The notes beneath the pieces were generated by a model. The model was not told where the DNA came from, ran no database searches, and saw only the letters and a program-made list of their open reading frames with translations. Below, piece by piece: positions 1 to 12,332 of a stretch of DNA of 64,000 nt (positions within the stretch are counted from its first letter, which is position 1; each line of letters starts with the position of its first letter). The stretch spans positions 47,463,182 to 47,527,181 of the forward strand of contig NW_020312817.1 in NCBI RefSeq assembly GCF_003265705.1, in the 5' to 3' direction. The position numbers and the translations under genes were made by a program. Source of the DNA: Callorhinus ursinus. Its lineage: Eukaryota; Chordata; Mammalia; Carnivora; Otariidae.

Positions 1-147
1 TAATAATGTGAGAATTTATGATGAAAATGCCATATATAGCTGGTCATATTTTTATGACATAATTTGTGACACTAGAAATCATCACTAAAGAGATTGTGCA
101 AGTCCATACTGCTTTAGTGTTCTTTTAGATGGAACAACTTATACATC
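1..147. other. AT-rich unique DNA, no feature seen
   Basis: AT-rich sequence leading into the first SINE. No open frame, repeat or motif is recognised. Confidence 0.5.
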
Positions 148-365
148 TAAAATCTCAACTTTGGGCGCCTGGGTGGCTCAGATGGTTAAGCGTCTGCCTT
201 CAGCTCAGGTCATGATCCCACGGTCCTGGGATCGAGTCCCTCATTGGGCTCCCAGCTCCTTGGGAGCCTGCTTCTCCCTCTGCTTCTCTCTCTCTCTCTC
301 TGTCTCTCTGTCTCTCATGAATAAATAAATAAAATCTTTAAAAAAAAAAATAAAATCTCAACTTT
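148..365 (+). mobile_element. Carnivore tRNA-Lys SINE (SINEC type), young copy
   Basis: The SINE body runs 163-350 and opens with 'gggcgcctgggtggctcag', followed by the tRNA-like promoter half, a CT-rich stretch, aataaataaataaaatctt and a run of A. It is flanked by a perfect 15-bp target-site duplication, taaaatctcaacttt, at 148-162 and 351-365. The intact duplication and low divergence point to recent insertion. It shares 'cagatggttaagcgtctgcc' and 'ctccttgggagcctgc' with the copy at 33,841, so the two belong to one subfamily. Confidence 0.95.
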
Positions 366-1080
366 TTCTAATAATAATAATGTTTATTTTTTATAAAGTT
401 CAAAAATAGAAAGTCATAAAATAGAAAAATTAAAATCTCATTTAATTCCACTGTTCCTGCACAGATAATATATGATATTGTATAATAAATATTATATATA
501 GCTTTTTATATACAATGGATAATTTACAGTACGGTGATCAATTTGTATTTTTTTAACAAATTGATGATCATACTGTGAATTCTCTATTGTAACATTGTTT
601 TACTGAATGAATATATTTGGAACATTTATCCATAATATGAAATAATCTATAATTTTTAATATGATATATGATTCCCTCTTTGAATATGTTACAATTGGAT
701 TAGTTTCTTACTGTCTGGTAATTAGAAGGATGGAGAGGAAGATGTAGTATGGGCAGTCCTAGTGAAATAACTTAACTTTTGGGTTCTTATTACTTGTAGT
801 CTAGAGAAGTCAATGTGGTATCAGGCAATTTCCAATAGATAGTTTTCTGTTTGGCCATATTTTCATTTCTAATACACAGTAAACCACTGGTGATGAAGGT
901 GGTAACAATGGAAGTGGTCTGCCCCAAGTGCAGGCAATAATGGGATACATCATTTGTAGAGATTTTTAAAATAATAATAATAAATTTTGTCTTTTTCAAA
1001 TCATCATTCACTAACATTTAAAACAATTTAAGTCATAAAATAGTCTTCCCTGCCTGGATGTGGACCCCCCCACACACACA
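366..1080. other. AT-rich unique DNA
   Basis: No gene or recognisable repeat is seen, only AT-rich simple stretches such as ataataataa near 370 and 970. A minus-strand open frame of 75 codons at 790-1017 has no family features and is treated as chance. Confidence 0.4.
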
Positions 1081-1270
1081 TACACTTTTTTTTTTTTAGA
1101 TTTTATTTATTTGAGAAAGAGAGCGTGACGAGACGGGGGAGGGTCAGAGGGAGAAGCAGACTCCCCACTGAGCAGGGAGCCCAATGCGGGACTCAATCCC
1201 AGGACTCCGGGATCATGACCTGAGCCAAAGGCAGTTGCTTAGCCAACTGAGCCACCCAGGCACCCTACAC
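1081..1270 (-). mobile_element. Carnivore tRNA-Lys SINE, antisense
   Basis: The antisense copy starts with the poly-T tail at 1086 and ends with 'gccacccaggcaccc' at 1265. The middle reads the complement of the tRNA-derived body ('gggatcatgacctgagcc'). A short direct repeat, tacac, flanks it (1081-1085 and 1266-1270). Moderately diverged. Confidence 0.93.
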
Positions 1271-3233
1271 TTTTTGATTATACCACTGCACCTTACCATT
1301 ATAGTCATACTCCAAAGGCTACCAAGATAACAGAAGAGCTGCATCACACACTGTCTTAAATTCTGTGTAGCCAACATGAAATACTTAGGACAGCTTATTG
1401 TGTATAATGTTCACACATATTGTTTCATTTTTTTTTCCAGTAGGCATATGTTTTGTCTGTTTCATGTACTACCTTCTCCTCTATATCTTCCCTACTTAAA
1501 TTAAGGGATGTAGCTTTGTTCTTCCTAGTTTTCTCATGTGCACTTTTAAAGGAACAAAACTTATTTTTAAGAGGTACATAATGTCTCTTACATCTCCTAT
1601 CTTCTCCTTTTACCAGCAATGTTTTGGTATTTGTGATATTAGAGCTTAGATAGCAGCCTTTATGCCCCACCTCTAATACTAATGTGGAGTTTTCTTTTCT
1701 GTATTTATGGTGACTTCATTTTAATATTTTTCTAGGAGGAAAAATATTGCTAGATACCTATGTTCAAATTGCAGTTATCTGCACTGTGATGTTTATTTTT
1801 AATTTCATATTGTGACCAACACATGATATAATTTTAAAATTTGAGAACGTACCAAGAGTATCCAAAAGAATATTTTAATAGAATACATTGAGTGGAAATT
1901 AGGGGAAGGTTTGAAATTTCAAATTTTAGCACCAGGTAACAAATCATAATTAGCCAAAGGGACACTCTGCACTTAGAGGTGTGATGACCATGATGTAGTC
2001 AGAAAACAGTTCAATATTCTAGAGAAGAGGCAGTTGAAAAATCACTAAATGTGACCACTACCTCTAAGTTTCCTTTTCAGCACCAAGGACAGTCCACCTT
2101 GGGTTCTTCACCCTCTACAGGATCATTTTCCTAGCAATAAGCCTTAAAAACTAGTCCAGCAAGATACTTACTGGGGCAGTAGGTAGATGAGGAGATTTCA
2201 CGAATAAAAAGTCTGAGGAAAACTGCGTATTCTACCTTCCTACTTAACCATACAATTCTTCTTTCATTTAGTACCTGTTAATATCCTATAGGACTAGTGT
2301 TCCTTAGGACACACCTTCAAAAATTCTGCTCAACAACTGGAAGGCATGGGTTGTATATTTAGCTTTAGATCAGGCTTTAGTCATGTTTACCAGAAGGTAG
2401 CATATGGATACTTTCCCTCCAGGATTCAGTAAAAGGGAAGTTAAGGGAAGTGGTTGTACAGGGTGCAACCTCCAAATCACTTGCCATTCTTTATTTTCTA
2501 GGCTATCTGAAGCAGTGTAAGAATTCCCTCACTAAGGTATACCTAACTTGACATTAGTCCTTATGGATGGAAATATCCATCTTTGCCTGTCTTTGATGAC
2601 AGGATAATCCTTTAGAACTTATAATCTTTGTGTGTTTCCAAAGCATGTGGCATAAGTTCTTACAGAGTTTCTACCTTTTCAGTCAGTTTTGGTGACTAGG
2701 CAATAAATCCCAAAGCATAACCTGTGGATCTTTTATATCCAAAATGCTTAGGTGGCTCAATAAAAATTCAGGTGTTTGGTTTTTTTTTTCTTAACATAAT
2801 GAATTGCAGTGTCTGGGGAGTGAGAATATGATGACTGCAGTTTTAGCAACATCTCAGTTAATTCTTATACTTGCTAAGGCTGCAGAACCACTGATCCAAA
2901 TTACTAAATAGTGTTTATCTTTTAACTGAATCCTTAGCTATGTCTTGAGGTTCTCCACCTGAGTGGAATCTTGTCACTGCCATCCCCTCCTGCTCCATGG
3001 ACATGAACTTTCTGATCCAGAAGCTTTGGTTTAGTTGAAAAACTGACGGTTATAGAGACTTGGTAAGAAAGAGATCCTGAGACCCTCATAGACTCAAGTT
3101 TTGAGTTCTGCATCCCAGAAAGGAAAAGCAAAAGAGGACTGTAACAGCTGGTCGAGTGGAAAGATTTCCTCAGATCCCATTAGCCAATCAAGAAAATAAC
3201 ATCAGGCCTTTGAGGTTTCAGTTTGCATCTTAG
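1271..3233. other. Unique-looking non-coding DNA
   Basis: About 2 kb without a recognised gene or repeat. The open frames at 1425-1670 and 2934-3131 (minus strand) show no domain, signal peptide or repeated motif. No splice-bounded exon with biased codon use could be picked out by eye. Confidence 0.4.
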
Positions 3234-3447
3234 TCAGAAAACTATGTCCCACAGGCCAAATCTAGCTCACCGTCTGTTTTTGTATATAATTTTTTTTGGA
3301 ACATAGCCATGCCCTTTCATTTACTTATTGCTCATGGCTGCTTCCATGCTACAATGGCACAGTTGTTTCAACAGAAGCCATCTGGCCAGTGAAACCTAAA
3401 ATATTTACTATCTGGCCCTTCACAGAAAAGTCTTACCAATCCCTGGT
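3234..3447 (+). mobile_element. Old hAT-like non-autonomous DNA transposon (copy 1)
   Basis: The segment matches a common mammalian fossil whose ends read like 'aaactatgtcccacaggcc' and 'cttaccaatccctgg', with an internal 'aaaatatttactatctggcc'. A second copy of the same family and orientation lies at 47,724. The inverted ends and family appearance suggest hAT; the exact family name needs a Dfam search. It is old, with many substitutions, and has no coding capacity. Confidence 0.6.
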
Positions 3448-4465
3448 CTAGTATCATTTTGTTCTAGGTGTAGTATCAGTTTAGAGGAATAGTTTTATCT
3501 TACATTCATTGAAACATGAAAGCTATCCAAGATCTGTTTGCTTAATTCAAATAAAACCAAGAACATAGGTGAGGTTCATGGGTTCTGGAGGTTGGGATCA
3601 GGGGTAGTGTGGAGCCTGCAGAGGCTCATTGTATCTTGCATGGAAATGGATGCTAAGTTTATTTCTAATGGTATTTAGTATTTAAACAACTATGAAACTG
3701 GCTGAGGTAGAAGGATGAAATGTTCTAATTCAAACATTGAATTTCTCATTATAAGATTTCCTCCTCTGGGTAAGGGTGGATGGGTTACAAGGTTTGTCCT
3801 GTAAGATGATTATAAGGCTCAGTGTCCACCTTTGAGTTGGAAAATCTATCAACACTCAATGCCAGAGAGCTACAGAGTCAGCCTTGTAACTTTCATCACT
3901 CAAGAGATTCTATAACAGTTGTTTTCTGGTTTGCATTCTACATTCTTACAAAGAGATTGTCACAAGAATTTTGGCACTATAGTTATGGCACAGGCCTTCT
4001 GCCTCAGCCCTGGATGCATGTGGTTAGTTTCTCTGTAAGTATTTGATGTCATATTAAGGGAAAGCGTGGGGAAATGTTTCATCCCATGGAATTTTGTACT
4101 TAATAAGACATGTCTTTGCCACCTTGTAAGTCGTATCAAGTGTTAAAGCTGATTATTGTCTCAGAGATGCTCAAGGCTTACAGCTGAGAATAGCTGAAAT
4201 TGGAACCAATGACAACAGAAGATTTGAGGCCAATTAAAATAAAAGCATATATCTTCTCAAGGGAAAACTGAGCTAACTGGCTGAATTAGGAAAGTCATAT
4301 CATAAGGATCTATGTTTTGAAAACCATATGATTATGTGCCATTGTGAAAAACTTGGATTATTATTTCTCATATTCAAGCCTTCTCATCCTGTTAATACAA
4401 ACTGGAGTGAATTTATAGTCATTTTCTTGGTGAATTCACTTTCCAGCAGTGGACCCTGAAATGCT
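3448..4465. other. Unique-looking non-coding DNA
   Basis: No recognised repeat or gene. The plus-strand frame at 3822-4046 (74 codons) lacks any family signature and is taken as chance. Confidence 0.4.
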
Positions 4466-4675
4466 ATTAAATCAGTTTTGGGGTGCTTGGGTGGCCCAGT
4501 CAGTTAAACATCTGCCTTTGGATCAGGTCATGATCCCAGGTCCTGGGATGGAACCCCACATCTGGCTCTCTGTTCAGCGGGGAGTCTGCTTCTCCCTCTG
4601 CCTCTGCTGCTCCCCCTGCTTGTGCTCTCTCTCTCTGTCAAATACATAAATAAAATCTTAAAAAAAAATCAGTTT
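4466..4675 (+). mobile_element. Carnivore tRNA-Lys SINE
   Basis: The body at 4480-4668 begins 'ggggtgcttgggtggccc' and ends in aaataaaatctt plus A8. A target-site duplication of about 10 bp, aaatcagttt, is present at 4469-4478 and 4666-4675. The plus-strand open frame across it is only SINE translation, not a gene. Confidence 0.93.
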
Positions 4676-5204
4676 AAAACTTTCAAGAAAAGGAAGCCAA
4701 ATATGATCATCCAAATTTGCCGTAGATTAAAGGGTAAATTAATGCATTGAAAATAATCTTCTTGAAATTTTTAGTTAGATTTAGAATTTGTACAGAATCT
4801 GCATTAAAGCTAATACATTTTCTTGTTATTTTAGAAAGTAAAACAGTAAAACAGTATTTCTTACCTTGACATTCTTAAATTATGCCTCCCCTGCTGTGAA
4901 AGAAAAGCCCAGAAAAAATTATTTGGAATAGAAAGAAGATGTAGTCCAGTGATCTGTTTTCCTGTAATTAACTGAGAAAATATCTTCTCATTATGGAAAG
5001 TAGAGCTGAAAAGAAATTGTGCTTGTGGATAGAATGGGAAGTCTTAAAAAGTGAATGGAAAAGAGGCCATTTTTAGCAGAAGTTAATACTCAAATCAACT
5101 TCACTCTCCTAATCACTATACCCATTTACCCTTTAAATTGACTGCATGTTGATCAGCAGAATCATGCGACAAACACTTCTAGTTGTTAATCACTCCAGAT
5201 TTAT
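4676..5204. other. Unique-looking AT-rich DNA
   Basis: No gene or repeat recognised. Confidence 0.35.
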
Positions 5205-5375
5205 TTGTTTACTTATTTATTTGTATGTTTGTTCAGTATTGAGGTATAATTGACATACATTATATTAGTTTCAGGTGTACAACATAATGATTTCATCTTT
5301 GTACAGTGAAATGATCACCATGTAAGTCTAGTTAACTTCCATCACTCCACTCTAGTTTTGTTAATTCTTGATGCT
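5205..5375 (-). mobile_element. Ancient L1 3'-end fragment, antisense
   Basis: The text 'attgaggtataattgacata' followed by 'tagtttcaggtgtacaacat' and 'gatcaccatgtaagtctagt' is the recognisable antisense 3'UTR of an old mammalian L1 (L1M-type). It is only a fragment, heavily decayed and without coding sequence. Boundaries are approximate. Confidence 0.65.
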
Positions 5376-5895
5376 TATAAAACTACTTTTAAAATTTGGG
5401 ACGAGTGAAAAAAATTTATTTATGTGCATTTTCACTTAGTAATTTTTTCCAACTATTATTCAGAGAACAGCTGATCTATCAGTTGACTCTTGTATAAATC
5501 CTCTAGTGCTGAAATTATCATTAAATTACATGTGTCACACTTATTATATTTTATTTTTTCCTTAATATAGAAAAATGCTAATATGCAGATCTATTCTTAA
5601 ATCACATTGATGTATTCCTCCTCCAAAGTGTTGAAATGAACTAGAACAGACTGCACGTGAATACATCTGTCTGGTCTATTTGGAGAGACATTGTCAGGAA
5701 AACAATGAGGTTTTCCTGACATCTGGGCAACTCAACTTCATTTTAGCTTCATTAATGATGTACATTTAGATATCAGGCAAAACAGCCTCTGAATAACTCA
5801 ATTACACTATGTATTAATGGTGATAACAAAGCTCTTTCCAGGAAGGCAAGAGAATATGCCACTAAGTGTGCTCACCCTAGTAATTGCTTGAGTCT
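5376..5895. other. Unique-looking AT-rich DNA
   Basis: No gene or repeat recognised. Confidence 0.35.
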
Positions 5896-5949
5896 GAACT
5901 GCTTCCATTCAAATAGACTAATGAACTGCTTCCGTTCAAATAGACTAAT
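5896..5949. repeat. 27-bp tandem duplication
   Basis: Two head-to-tail copies of a 27-bp unit beginning gaactgcttcc and ending atagactaat occupy 5896-5922 and 5923-5949. They differ at one position (a versus g after gcttcc). The surrounding sequence is unique, so this looks like a local duplication rather than part of a known satellite. Confidence 0.95.
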
Positions 5950-6514
5950 GTACTTCCAGATAGCATTTCATTAATTCCCAATCAATAAACCATTAACAAT
6001 TCAGAAGACATTATTATTAAATAATCCAAATCTTATATTTTCAGGAGACTTTTATTGCTTGTCCTTGTGATAAGCTTTATAATTATTCAGAATTAGAAGA
6101 GCCAAACGACATTCTGAATATGTTAGTAAAGATACAAACATATGACTCAACCAGTTAGGGAATATTTGTCATTTTTCATTCAAACATAAACATAAACTCT
6201 GGAAGCAATAAATTAATGTTCTATAGCTTTCAGTGGTGTGGAAATATCATGTTTTATCACTGAAGGTATATTTTATGAGAAACTGCAGCATTGGCACATT
6301 TAAAATCATCAGCTTGTCTTATATTTGCTTCAATACAATTCTCAGGCACCAATTATGGTCAAACTTAGGAATACTGGAATAGAAAGAGTTTTGTTGGCAT
6401 TTTTGAAAGGAAAGAATAATGTTCAGAAATTTATTTCTTTGAAATAGTTGCACACATATTCTGAAGGTTACTTTTTCATGTATAATTATTCTCATAATGT
6501 TGTATCTACATTTC

Positions 6515-6600
6515 TATTTATTCAGCCGGCACCATTTATTCGCACTAAGTAAAAGAATAGCAAAATAAAGTTCCTGACTTCATGTAGTTAAAATCTAAAT
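6515..6600 (-). repeat. Possible L2/MIR-type fossil, antisense
   Basis: A weak match to the common antisense LINE-2 3' text: 'aagtaaaagaatagcaaaat' followed by 'aaagttcctgacttcatgta'. Heavily diverged and short. Confidence 0.3.
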
Positions 6601-7719
6601 ATGGCAGAGCCCCTTCTAGAAAGCACTTTCAACTGCAACTGCTCTTTAGAATTTAATTTTTTTAATAAGAATTGGGCCAGATTCAACATTCCCCATTTTT
6701 TACATTAAAAATGCTCATATAGGGGCACAAGTTAAACTATATGCAGAACACAGTGATTTTTTGTTTGTTTTTAACTATTTGTAAAAGCTATTATCTGAAG
6801 GTTTGGACAGCAATCTGTTTTGGTCCAAGTGGTGTTATATTAAGCAAATGAGTCTGTATTGCCTTGATCTACCAAAGGAGTCACTTTCTTCTCTAACCTT
6901 TTCAATTCAGGTACAATATTCATGTTCTCAGTTTTGAAGGTTAATAGAATTTTTAAAAATAACTCCCTTTACTTTGCATTGGATGGAGTTTGGAACTGTA
7001 AGCAGGGATGATTTTTTGCCATATGCTTGGTTAAATTGAGCTGCTCAAGTGTGAGGTTATGTTGTATTTGCAACAGATTCCATCCCAATACCTGGAGGGC
7101 CTTGGTGCATATGCCTTTAGGTAGACATGAGCTGAAATGTGGTGATACCATGGAGGCCTCTGAGGTGACCTGTTATGATGTGCTTCTAGACTATTCTTTG
7201 GAACTATGAGTTGCTCCAGCTTTTTTCTTGGCAAAGCTGTTTAAGGATTACTGAGCTCTCAGGGATATGCTCAGATATCTCAGAGGGCTTTCTTAACTCT
7301 TTCTCATGGTTTGCCATTGTTACTACTCTTTTCATCATTTGAGGATCCACTTCTCTTTGCTTATACCATGGACCTACTCTCACTCATTCTTGTCAAGCTT
7401 CTGCCTCTTACTGCTGACTTCTTACTGTCTACCCATTTTACATTTTTTTCTGTCTTATCTCTTATTTTTCCTACATACTTTTCCTGTGGCTCTTAATTTT
7501 GGTTAAAATGGGACTTAGTCTATGATCTTGACCAGTCAATAATAATGCTGCTTACCTCCTTTCTGTTAAAAGTTATTGCATTTTTTCTACATTTTTCTAA
7601 TAGTATCATCGTAAGTATTTTATATCAAAATAAATAACGTGTACAAAAGCCCAAGGTGATTTCAACTATTTCACTGTGTTCAGTGGTGACAATTCTGTTA
7701 GATATGAGCAAATTATCAC
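6601..7719. other. Unique-looking DNA, pyrimidine-rich in part
   Basis: No gene recognised. Overlapping short frames on both strands at 6969-7234 and two plus-strand frames at 7306-7506 share one region without a consistent reading frame or motif. 7,310-7,500 is CT-rich, which alone explains the leucine- and serine-rich translations. Confidence 0.4.
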
Positions 7720-7800
7720 AATAACAGGGAAGTAACACATTTTACAGATAGATCAACTGAAACACAAAGAGACTGCATATAAGGAAAGAGTCAGATCTTT
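7720..7800 (-). repeat. MIR fragment, antisense
   Basis: The text 'cattttacagatagatcaac' and the following 'tgaaacacaaagagac' match the antisense core of the mammalian MIR SINE. Old and partial. Confidence 0.5.
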
Positions 7801-7899
7801 CCACATCCTGTGGTCACTGAGCATCAATCACCATTTCTCTGCTAATATTTTTGGCACGTTTTCCATGCCACCCCCAACAGCTGAAATTCCTTTCATCCA

Positions 7900-8140
7900 T
7901 CAACTCTGGCTGAAAATGTTATATCTTCTATGAAGTGTTCTGTGAACTATTCAAGCAGAAAGAATTGTTCTTTCCTCGGGTTACTTTGTTCTAACCCCTC
8001 ATTGAGCAGATTTTACATTGTATTATATTTAGTTGTATATTGCTCTGCATGAGAGTGATCAGGCTGACTCCTTTATATTGCATCCCAAGTGTTTAACAAA
8101 GAGACAGAAACTTAATAACTATTCATTTACTTGAACTCGT
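7900..8140 (+). mobile_element. LINE-2 3'-end fossil
   Basis: The order of weakly conserved blocks (ctcattgagcagattttacattgt, 'gagagtgatcaggctgactc', 'tattcatttacttgaactc') follows the LINE-2 3' end. Decayed and non-coding. Confidence 0.5.
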
Positions 8141-9884
8141 TTTTGAAAAATTGTCTCAGATTCAGTGTTGGCCTCCAATAGCTGAAGATGGCTAAGAAAC
8201 AGGAGAAGTGGGGTTGGTATATTTTTATTAGCTAAAGCACTGTTTATCTTCCTCCAAATCACTCTATTTCTCTTAGTTGTATGAAATGGTTGGATTTGAG
8301 TGTAAATATGGAATATTCACTAGAGAGAATTAAACCCATCAATCATGTAAAACAAATATGGCTCTTGTAAAGACTTAATCACCACAGTCTTCAAATTTCA
8401 CACAGATAGCTTAATTTAAAATCAGTAAAAAACATTTTAAATCGAATCCACCAAATATCATGTATTCTTTACCATAAAATGTATAAAATCTAGTTATGAT
8501 TAATGGCATTATTATGAGTCCCAAATCTCATTACTGAGTATTGCTGAATTTACTTGCAGTTCAATGTTTAAATATAGTAAGATTAAAGCTATTCAATGAG
8601 TCCTTATAACTTGTGGCAAAGCGTTATTACTTCCTCCAATTGCTACTGTAATAATATTAATCATAATGAATTCCTCTAAAATTCAGTGGAGCAGTAATAT
8701 ATTATTCCATATGGATTTCTACTATAAATTAGCTCCAGTGACATAACTGCCTGAGAACTATTATTAAGTTACTATATAACACCTGCCGAATCATAATCAG
8801 ACCAAGGAATTGATTCCAAACGAAATTACTATGACCAGTTCTAGTGGAAATGGAAATCAGATAAATGAAAAAAGATGAGATATCCTAAAATAAAGTATTT
8901 CTAAATAGTGTAGATTATTAAATTTCCTTTGCAATTAGGTCCAATAGACTTTAATGAGAAAAGATTAAAATGCAAAGACATTTGTCTTCACCTGACAAAA
9001 CCCAAGAGAGTTCAGTCATGTAGGTTATACACCTCTCTAGTCTAATTAAATGGTGGAAAGGATTTATGGGTACAATAGGACCATAGGCCCAAGGTGTATT
9101 TGTCAGCACCTCTTTCTGTAAAGTTTCCTGCTCACAAAAGCAGCAAGTAATGAGGGCAGGAAGAGACAAAAGACAGTTCTGTCCCTCTTGTCACTGAATG
9201 GATTTTCCACTTTGTGAGGTTGGTTACTTGCTGTTGCCCCACAACAGTATTTGGGGATCTCTGTCCTAAGTCAGATTTTCTTTCCTCTCAATTCTGTTGT
9301 GAATAAAATAGACTGAGGATCTGCTAAAAGAGAAAACTGCAAAAGCCAGCTCGTAGTGTTTAATTTTAAAAGATGCTCTAGTCCAGGACATGAGGGAGGA
9401 AGACCCAGGTATCTGGGCAGCTCATAATTTTTTATTTGATGAGTCACTTTCTTTCTTTTGTTTGGTCTTTGCTAAGAATCTAGTGTAATTGTGCCTGTTC
9501 TTTCAAATCTATGAGTAAAAAACACATTTTCAAAGTCAGGCATAAATGACAGTGATTAGTGAATATACTGGATTAATTTTACTGCTACTCCTTTCTAATA
9601 GGCAGCCCCCTCTACAGTAGGTTGTCATAATTAGAATGCTGCTTGTATGTGTGTTCATGCATGATGTGTACAAACATCTTTCCATTTGTCTATGTGTCTG
9701 TCTGTGTAAAGAAGTCTCATTTCTCAGTTTATCTGTAAATAGATTTTTTTGAACATACAAACAATTAGATAAGGTGGGGTTAGGAACTAAGTAGGGCTTG
9801 AATATTTTTGATATGGTGTTGATATATATTAAATGTCATTATTCCCACATTATTGTGTTTAGTTTATAATGTTTATTCCTTAGA
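8141..9884. other. Unique-looking AT-rich DNA
   Basis: About 1.7 kb with no recognised gene or repeat. The minus-strand frames at 8951-9169 and 9536-9760 show no domain and are regarded as chance. Confidence 0.4.
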
Positions 9885-10120
9885 ATAATCTCGCTTCAAA
9901 TCCAGGCATGTTAATTTACTGGATTTGTTATTCTAGGCAAGTTATGCATCCTATCTAATGTTGTTCTAGACTTTCTTCTCTCTGTAATGGGGAAATATTA
10001 GTAACATTAGATATTATGAGGTTTAAATAGGAGAAGTCATATTTCATCTTAGTGTAGCCTCAGGATCCTTGAATGCAATCAATAAATATTAGTTCTAATT
10101 CTGCTGCTACTTATTATTAT
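9885..10120 (+). repeat. MIR SINE fossil
   Basis: Blocks in MIR order are visible: 'tcaaatccaggc', 'ttctaggcaagttatgcatc', 'tctctgtaatggggaaatat', 'gaggtttaaataggagaag' and 'caataaatattagt'. An old mammal-wide tRNA-derived SINE. Confidence 0.6.
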
Positions 10121-10644
10121 CAACTTCTCACTGTCTTATTCTGATTGATTTTCAGTTGGAAAGCACATTTAGCCTTTTAAGTGTTTTTTTTTTTTTCCTA
10201 TCTCAAACCTCAGCATTTCCTTGACATTCCCAGATCGGGAACTGGGAGTTCAAAATCCCTCCTCCCTTCATCCAATATCAGTGATTCCATCATACTTATG
10301 AATTAAATTTCATCATTCTAACTATTTTAGACTTCTTGATTTGCAAATCTATAATTATTCTCTCCTCTCAAGCCTTCCTAGCCATACTGTAATCTTTCCA
10401 AAGGAAGAAATTTGGTCTTTTGTTCTCCCCCCCCACCTGGGTATGACAAATGTACCTCATTTGTCAGAAAGGACATATTTTAAATAATGGAGCATATGTA
10501 AATTCATGTATATTGAACGATGCTTCAAATGGCATTTTAAAATTCCAATAAAACTTTACAGGAAAAAAAAAAAACCTCTCCTTTTAGTGTTGTATAATTT
10601 TGAAGCTTATAGACCAAATTCTTACTGTAAGTATGAGTTAGCAA
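10121..10644. other. Non-coding DNA with simple runs
   Basis: Contains a poly-T run near 10,185-10,197, a poly-C run near 10,427 and a poly-A run near 10,562-10,574. No gene recognised. Confidence 0.35.
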
Positions 10645-10830
10645 AGCATTTAACTTTTGTTACATGCCTACTGTGTTGCCGTAAGTAGCCAGGCTTTATG
10701 TCTACTATTGTATTTATTCCTTCAATGAATCCGGCAATGCAGAGATTATTATCCCAATTTTAAAGATGAAAAAGTTGAGGTTCAGAGATAACTGGGTCTG
10801 TTCATTCAATATTAGGAAGTGAGAGTTGCT
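10645..10830 (-). repeat. MIR SINE fossil, antisense
   Basis: 'attattatcccaattttaaa' followed by 'gatgaaaaagttgaggttca' is the classic antisense MIR core, preceded by a decayed 'catgcctactgtgtt' block. Confidence 0.7.
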
Positions 10831-11032
10831 CAGTATGGACGACTCTTTTTAGTGCATGTGTAATCGCATCCAACTGCTAAGGTTTCTCCCAACACTAAAG
10901 TCTCACCTTTGCCTTTGTCTCTGTCTATAGCCTTATTTTTAAATACATGCAAGGTGTCTTCTTAACAAACAAGCAGGAATAGTTTTTATATTTCTCATCT
11001 ATTTATTGTGATTTTAATTTCCCAGTATAGTT

Positions 11033-11390
11033 TGTCTTAGTCTGTTTGACTAAGAAAAAAATAATATAGATTGGTGGCTTAATATAAGTAATCGAAATTT
11101 ATTTCTCACAGTTCTAGAAGCTGTGAGGTCCAAGATAAAGGCGCTGGTAGATTTGATGACTGATGAGACCCACTTCCTGATCTATAGACTGCCCTCTTTT
11201 CAACATGTCCTTACATGGTAGAAAGGGAGGGAGTTTTCTGGGGTCTTTTTTATGAGGGTACTATTCCCATCCATGAGGACCCCACACCCATGATCTAATT
11301 ATCTACTTAAAGGCCCTACCTCCAGATGCCACCACATTGGGGGTTTTTAACTATGAATTTTAGGGGGACACAAACGTTCAGTCTGTAACA
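11033..11390 (-). mobile_element. MaLR-type (MLT1/MST-like) solo LTR, antisense
   Basis: Read on the plus strand, the segment opens with 'tgtcttagtctgtttgac' and closes with 'cacaaacgttcagtctgtaa', the antisense ends of a mammalian MaLR LTR (TG...CA). Internal blocks 'atttatttctcacagttcta' (complement of the polyadenylation region) and 'gaccccacacccatgatcta' agree. No internal retroviral region is attached. Inert fossil; the subfamily is not resolved by eye. Confidence 0.75.
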
Positions 11391-12104
11391 AGTTATAAAG
11401 GTAATGCAGAAGTTTTTTTTTTTAAGTGTGTTAATTTATGAACATATGCTTACATCAGTCCCATTTAGAATGATTAGGAGTGTTATTTCCTTAGAATATC
11501 TATTCTATACAAGATTTTCTACCATCTTTCAGGAAAGTATTTAAGTGCTGGGGGGAAAAAAGAGTCCTAAGGAATTCATTACCCATGGAGACAAGATGCA
11601 ATGTACCTACATTTATGAAATACAACAAAATGCCATACTTCAATGACATTGCATTGAGATTTCAAGTAGAAGTTTAAACAGATAATATATTGTTATTATT
11701 TTTAAGAGAAACCCTTATTTTTCAAAAAGAAATTAGGTGGACATCAAGCATGGGAAGGTGTACATGGATTTCTTAGCATAATTTCTCAGTTGTGGATATA
11801 ATTATGATTGCATACTTGAATGAATTCAAAGTCAAAAAGCAGGTTTAATGTTGTGATTTTAAAAAGCCATTCTCCTATAATGCTTTTTTGAAAAACAAAA
11901 TGTACACCATTCTCCATAACTCAAAGTATGACGGACATATTTTATTTTTTACCCCAAATTGTTTTCCACTTACACTAGTCAGTGTTTTATTGTTTTCTTG
12001 TTCTCTTCATTCTCAAATTTCATTATAAGACTTTTTTAAAAAAAGGTCGCATTAGAGATATGCAGGTCTTTTTTTCAGGACCTAATAGATATTTAGGTTA
12101 AAAA
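11391..12104. other. Unique-looking AT-rich DNA
   Basis: No gene or repeat recognised. Confidence 0.35.
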
Positions 12105-12332
12105 GTCTTTGTAATCGGGACGCCTGGGTGGCTCAGTTGGTTAAGCGGCTGCCTTCAGCTCAGGTCATGATCCCAGGGTCCTGGGATCGAGTCCCACATC
12201 GGGACCCCTGCTCAGCAGGGAGCCCGCTTCTCCCTCTCCCTCTGCCTGCCACTGCCCCTGCTTGTGCGTGCTCTCTGACAAATAAATAAATAAAAACTTT
12301 AAAAAATAAAAATAAAAAATGTCTTTGTAATC
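12105..12332 (+). mobile_element. Carnivore tRNA-Lys SINE
   Basis: The body at 12117-12320 begins 'gggacgcctgggtggctcag' and contains a well-preserved 'catgatcccagggtcctggg' and B-box-like 'gatcgagtccc'. The tail is aaataaataaataaaaactt plus A-rich sequence. A perfect 12-bp duplication, gtctttgtaatc, lies at 12105-12116 and 12321-12332. Confidence 0.96.
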
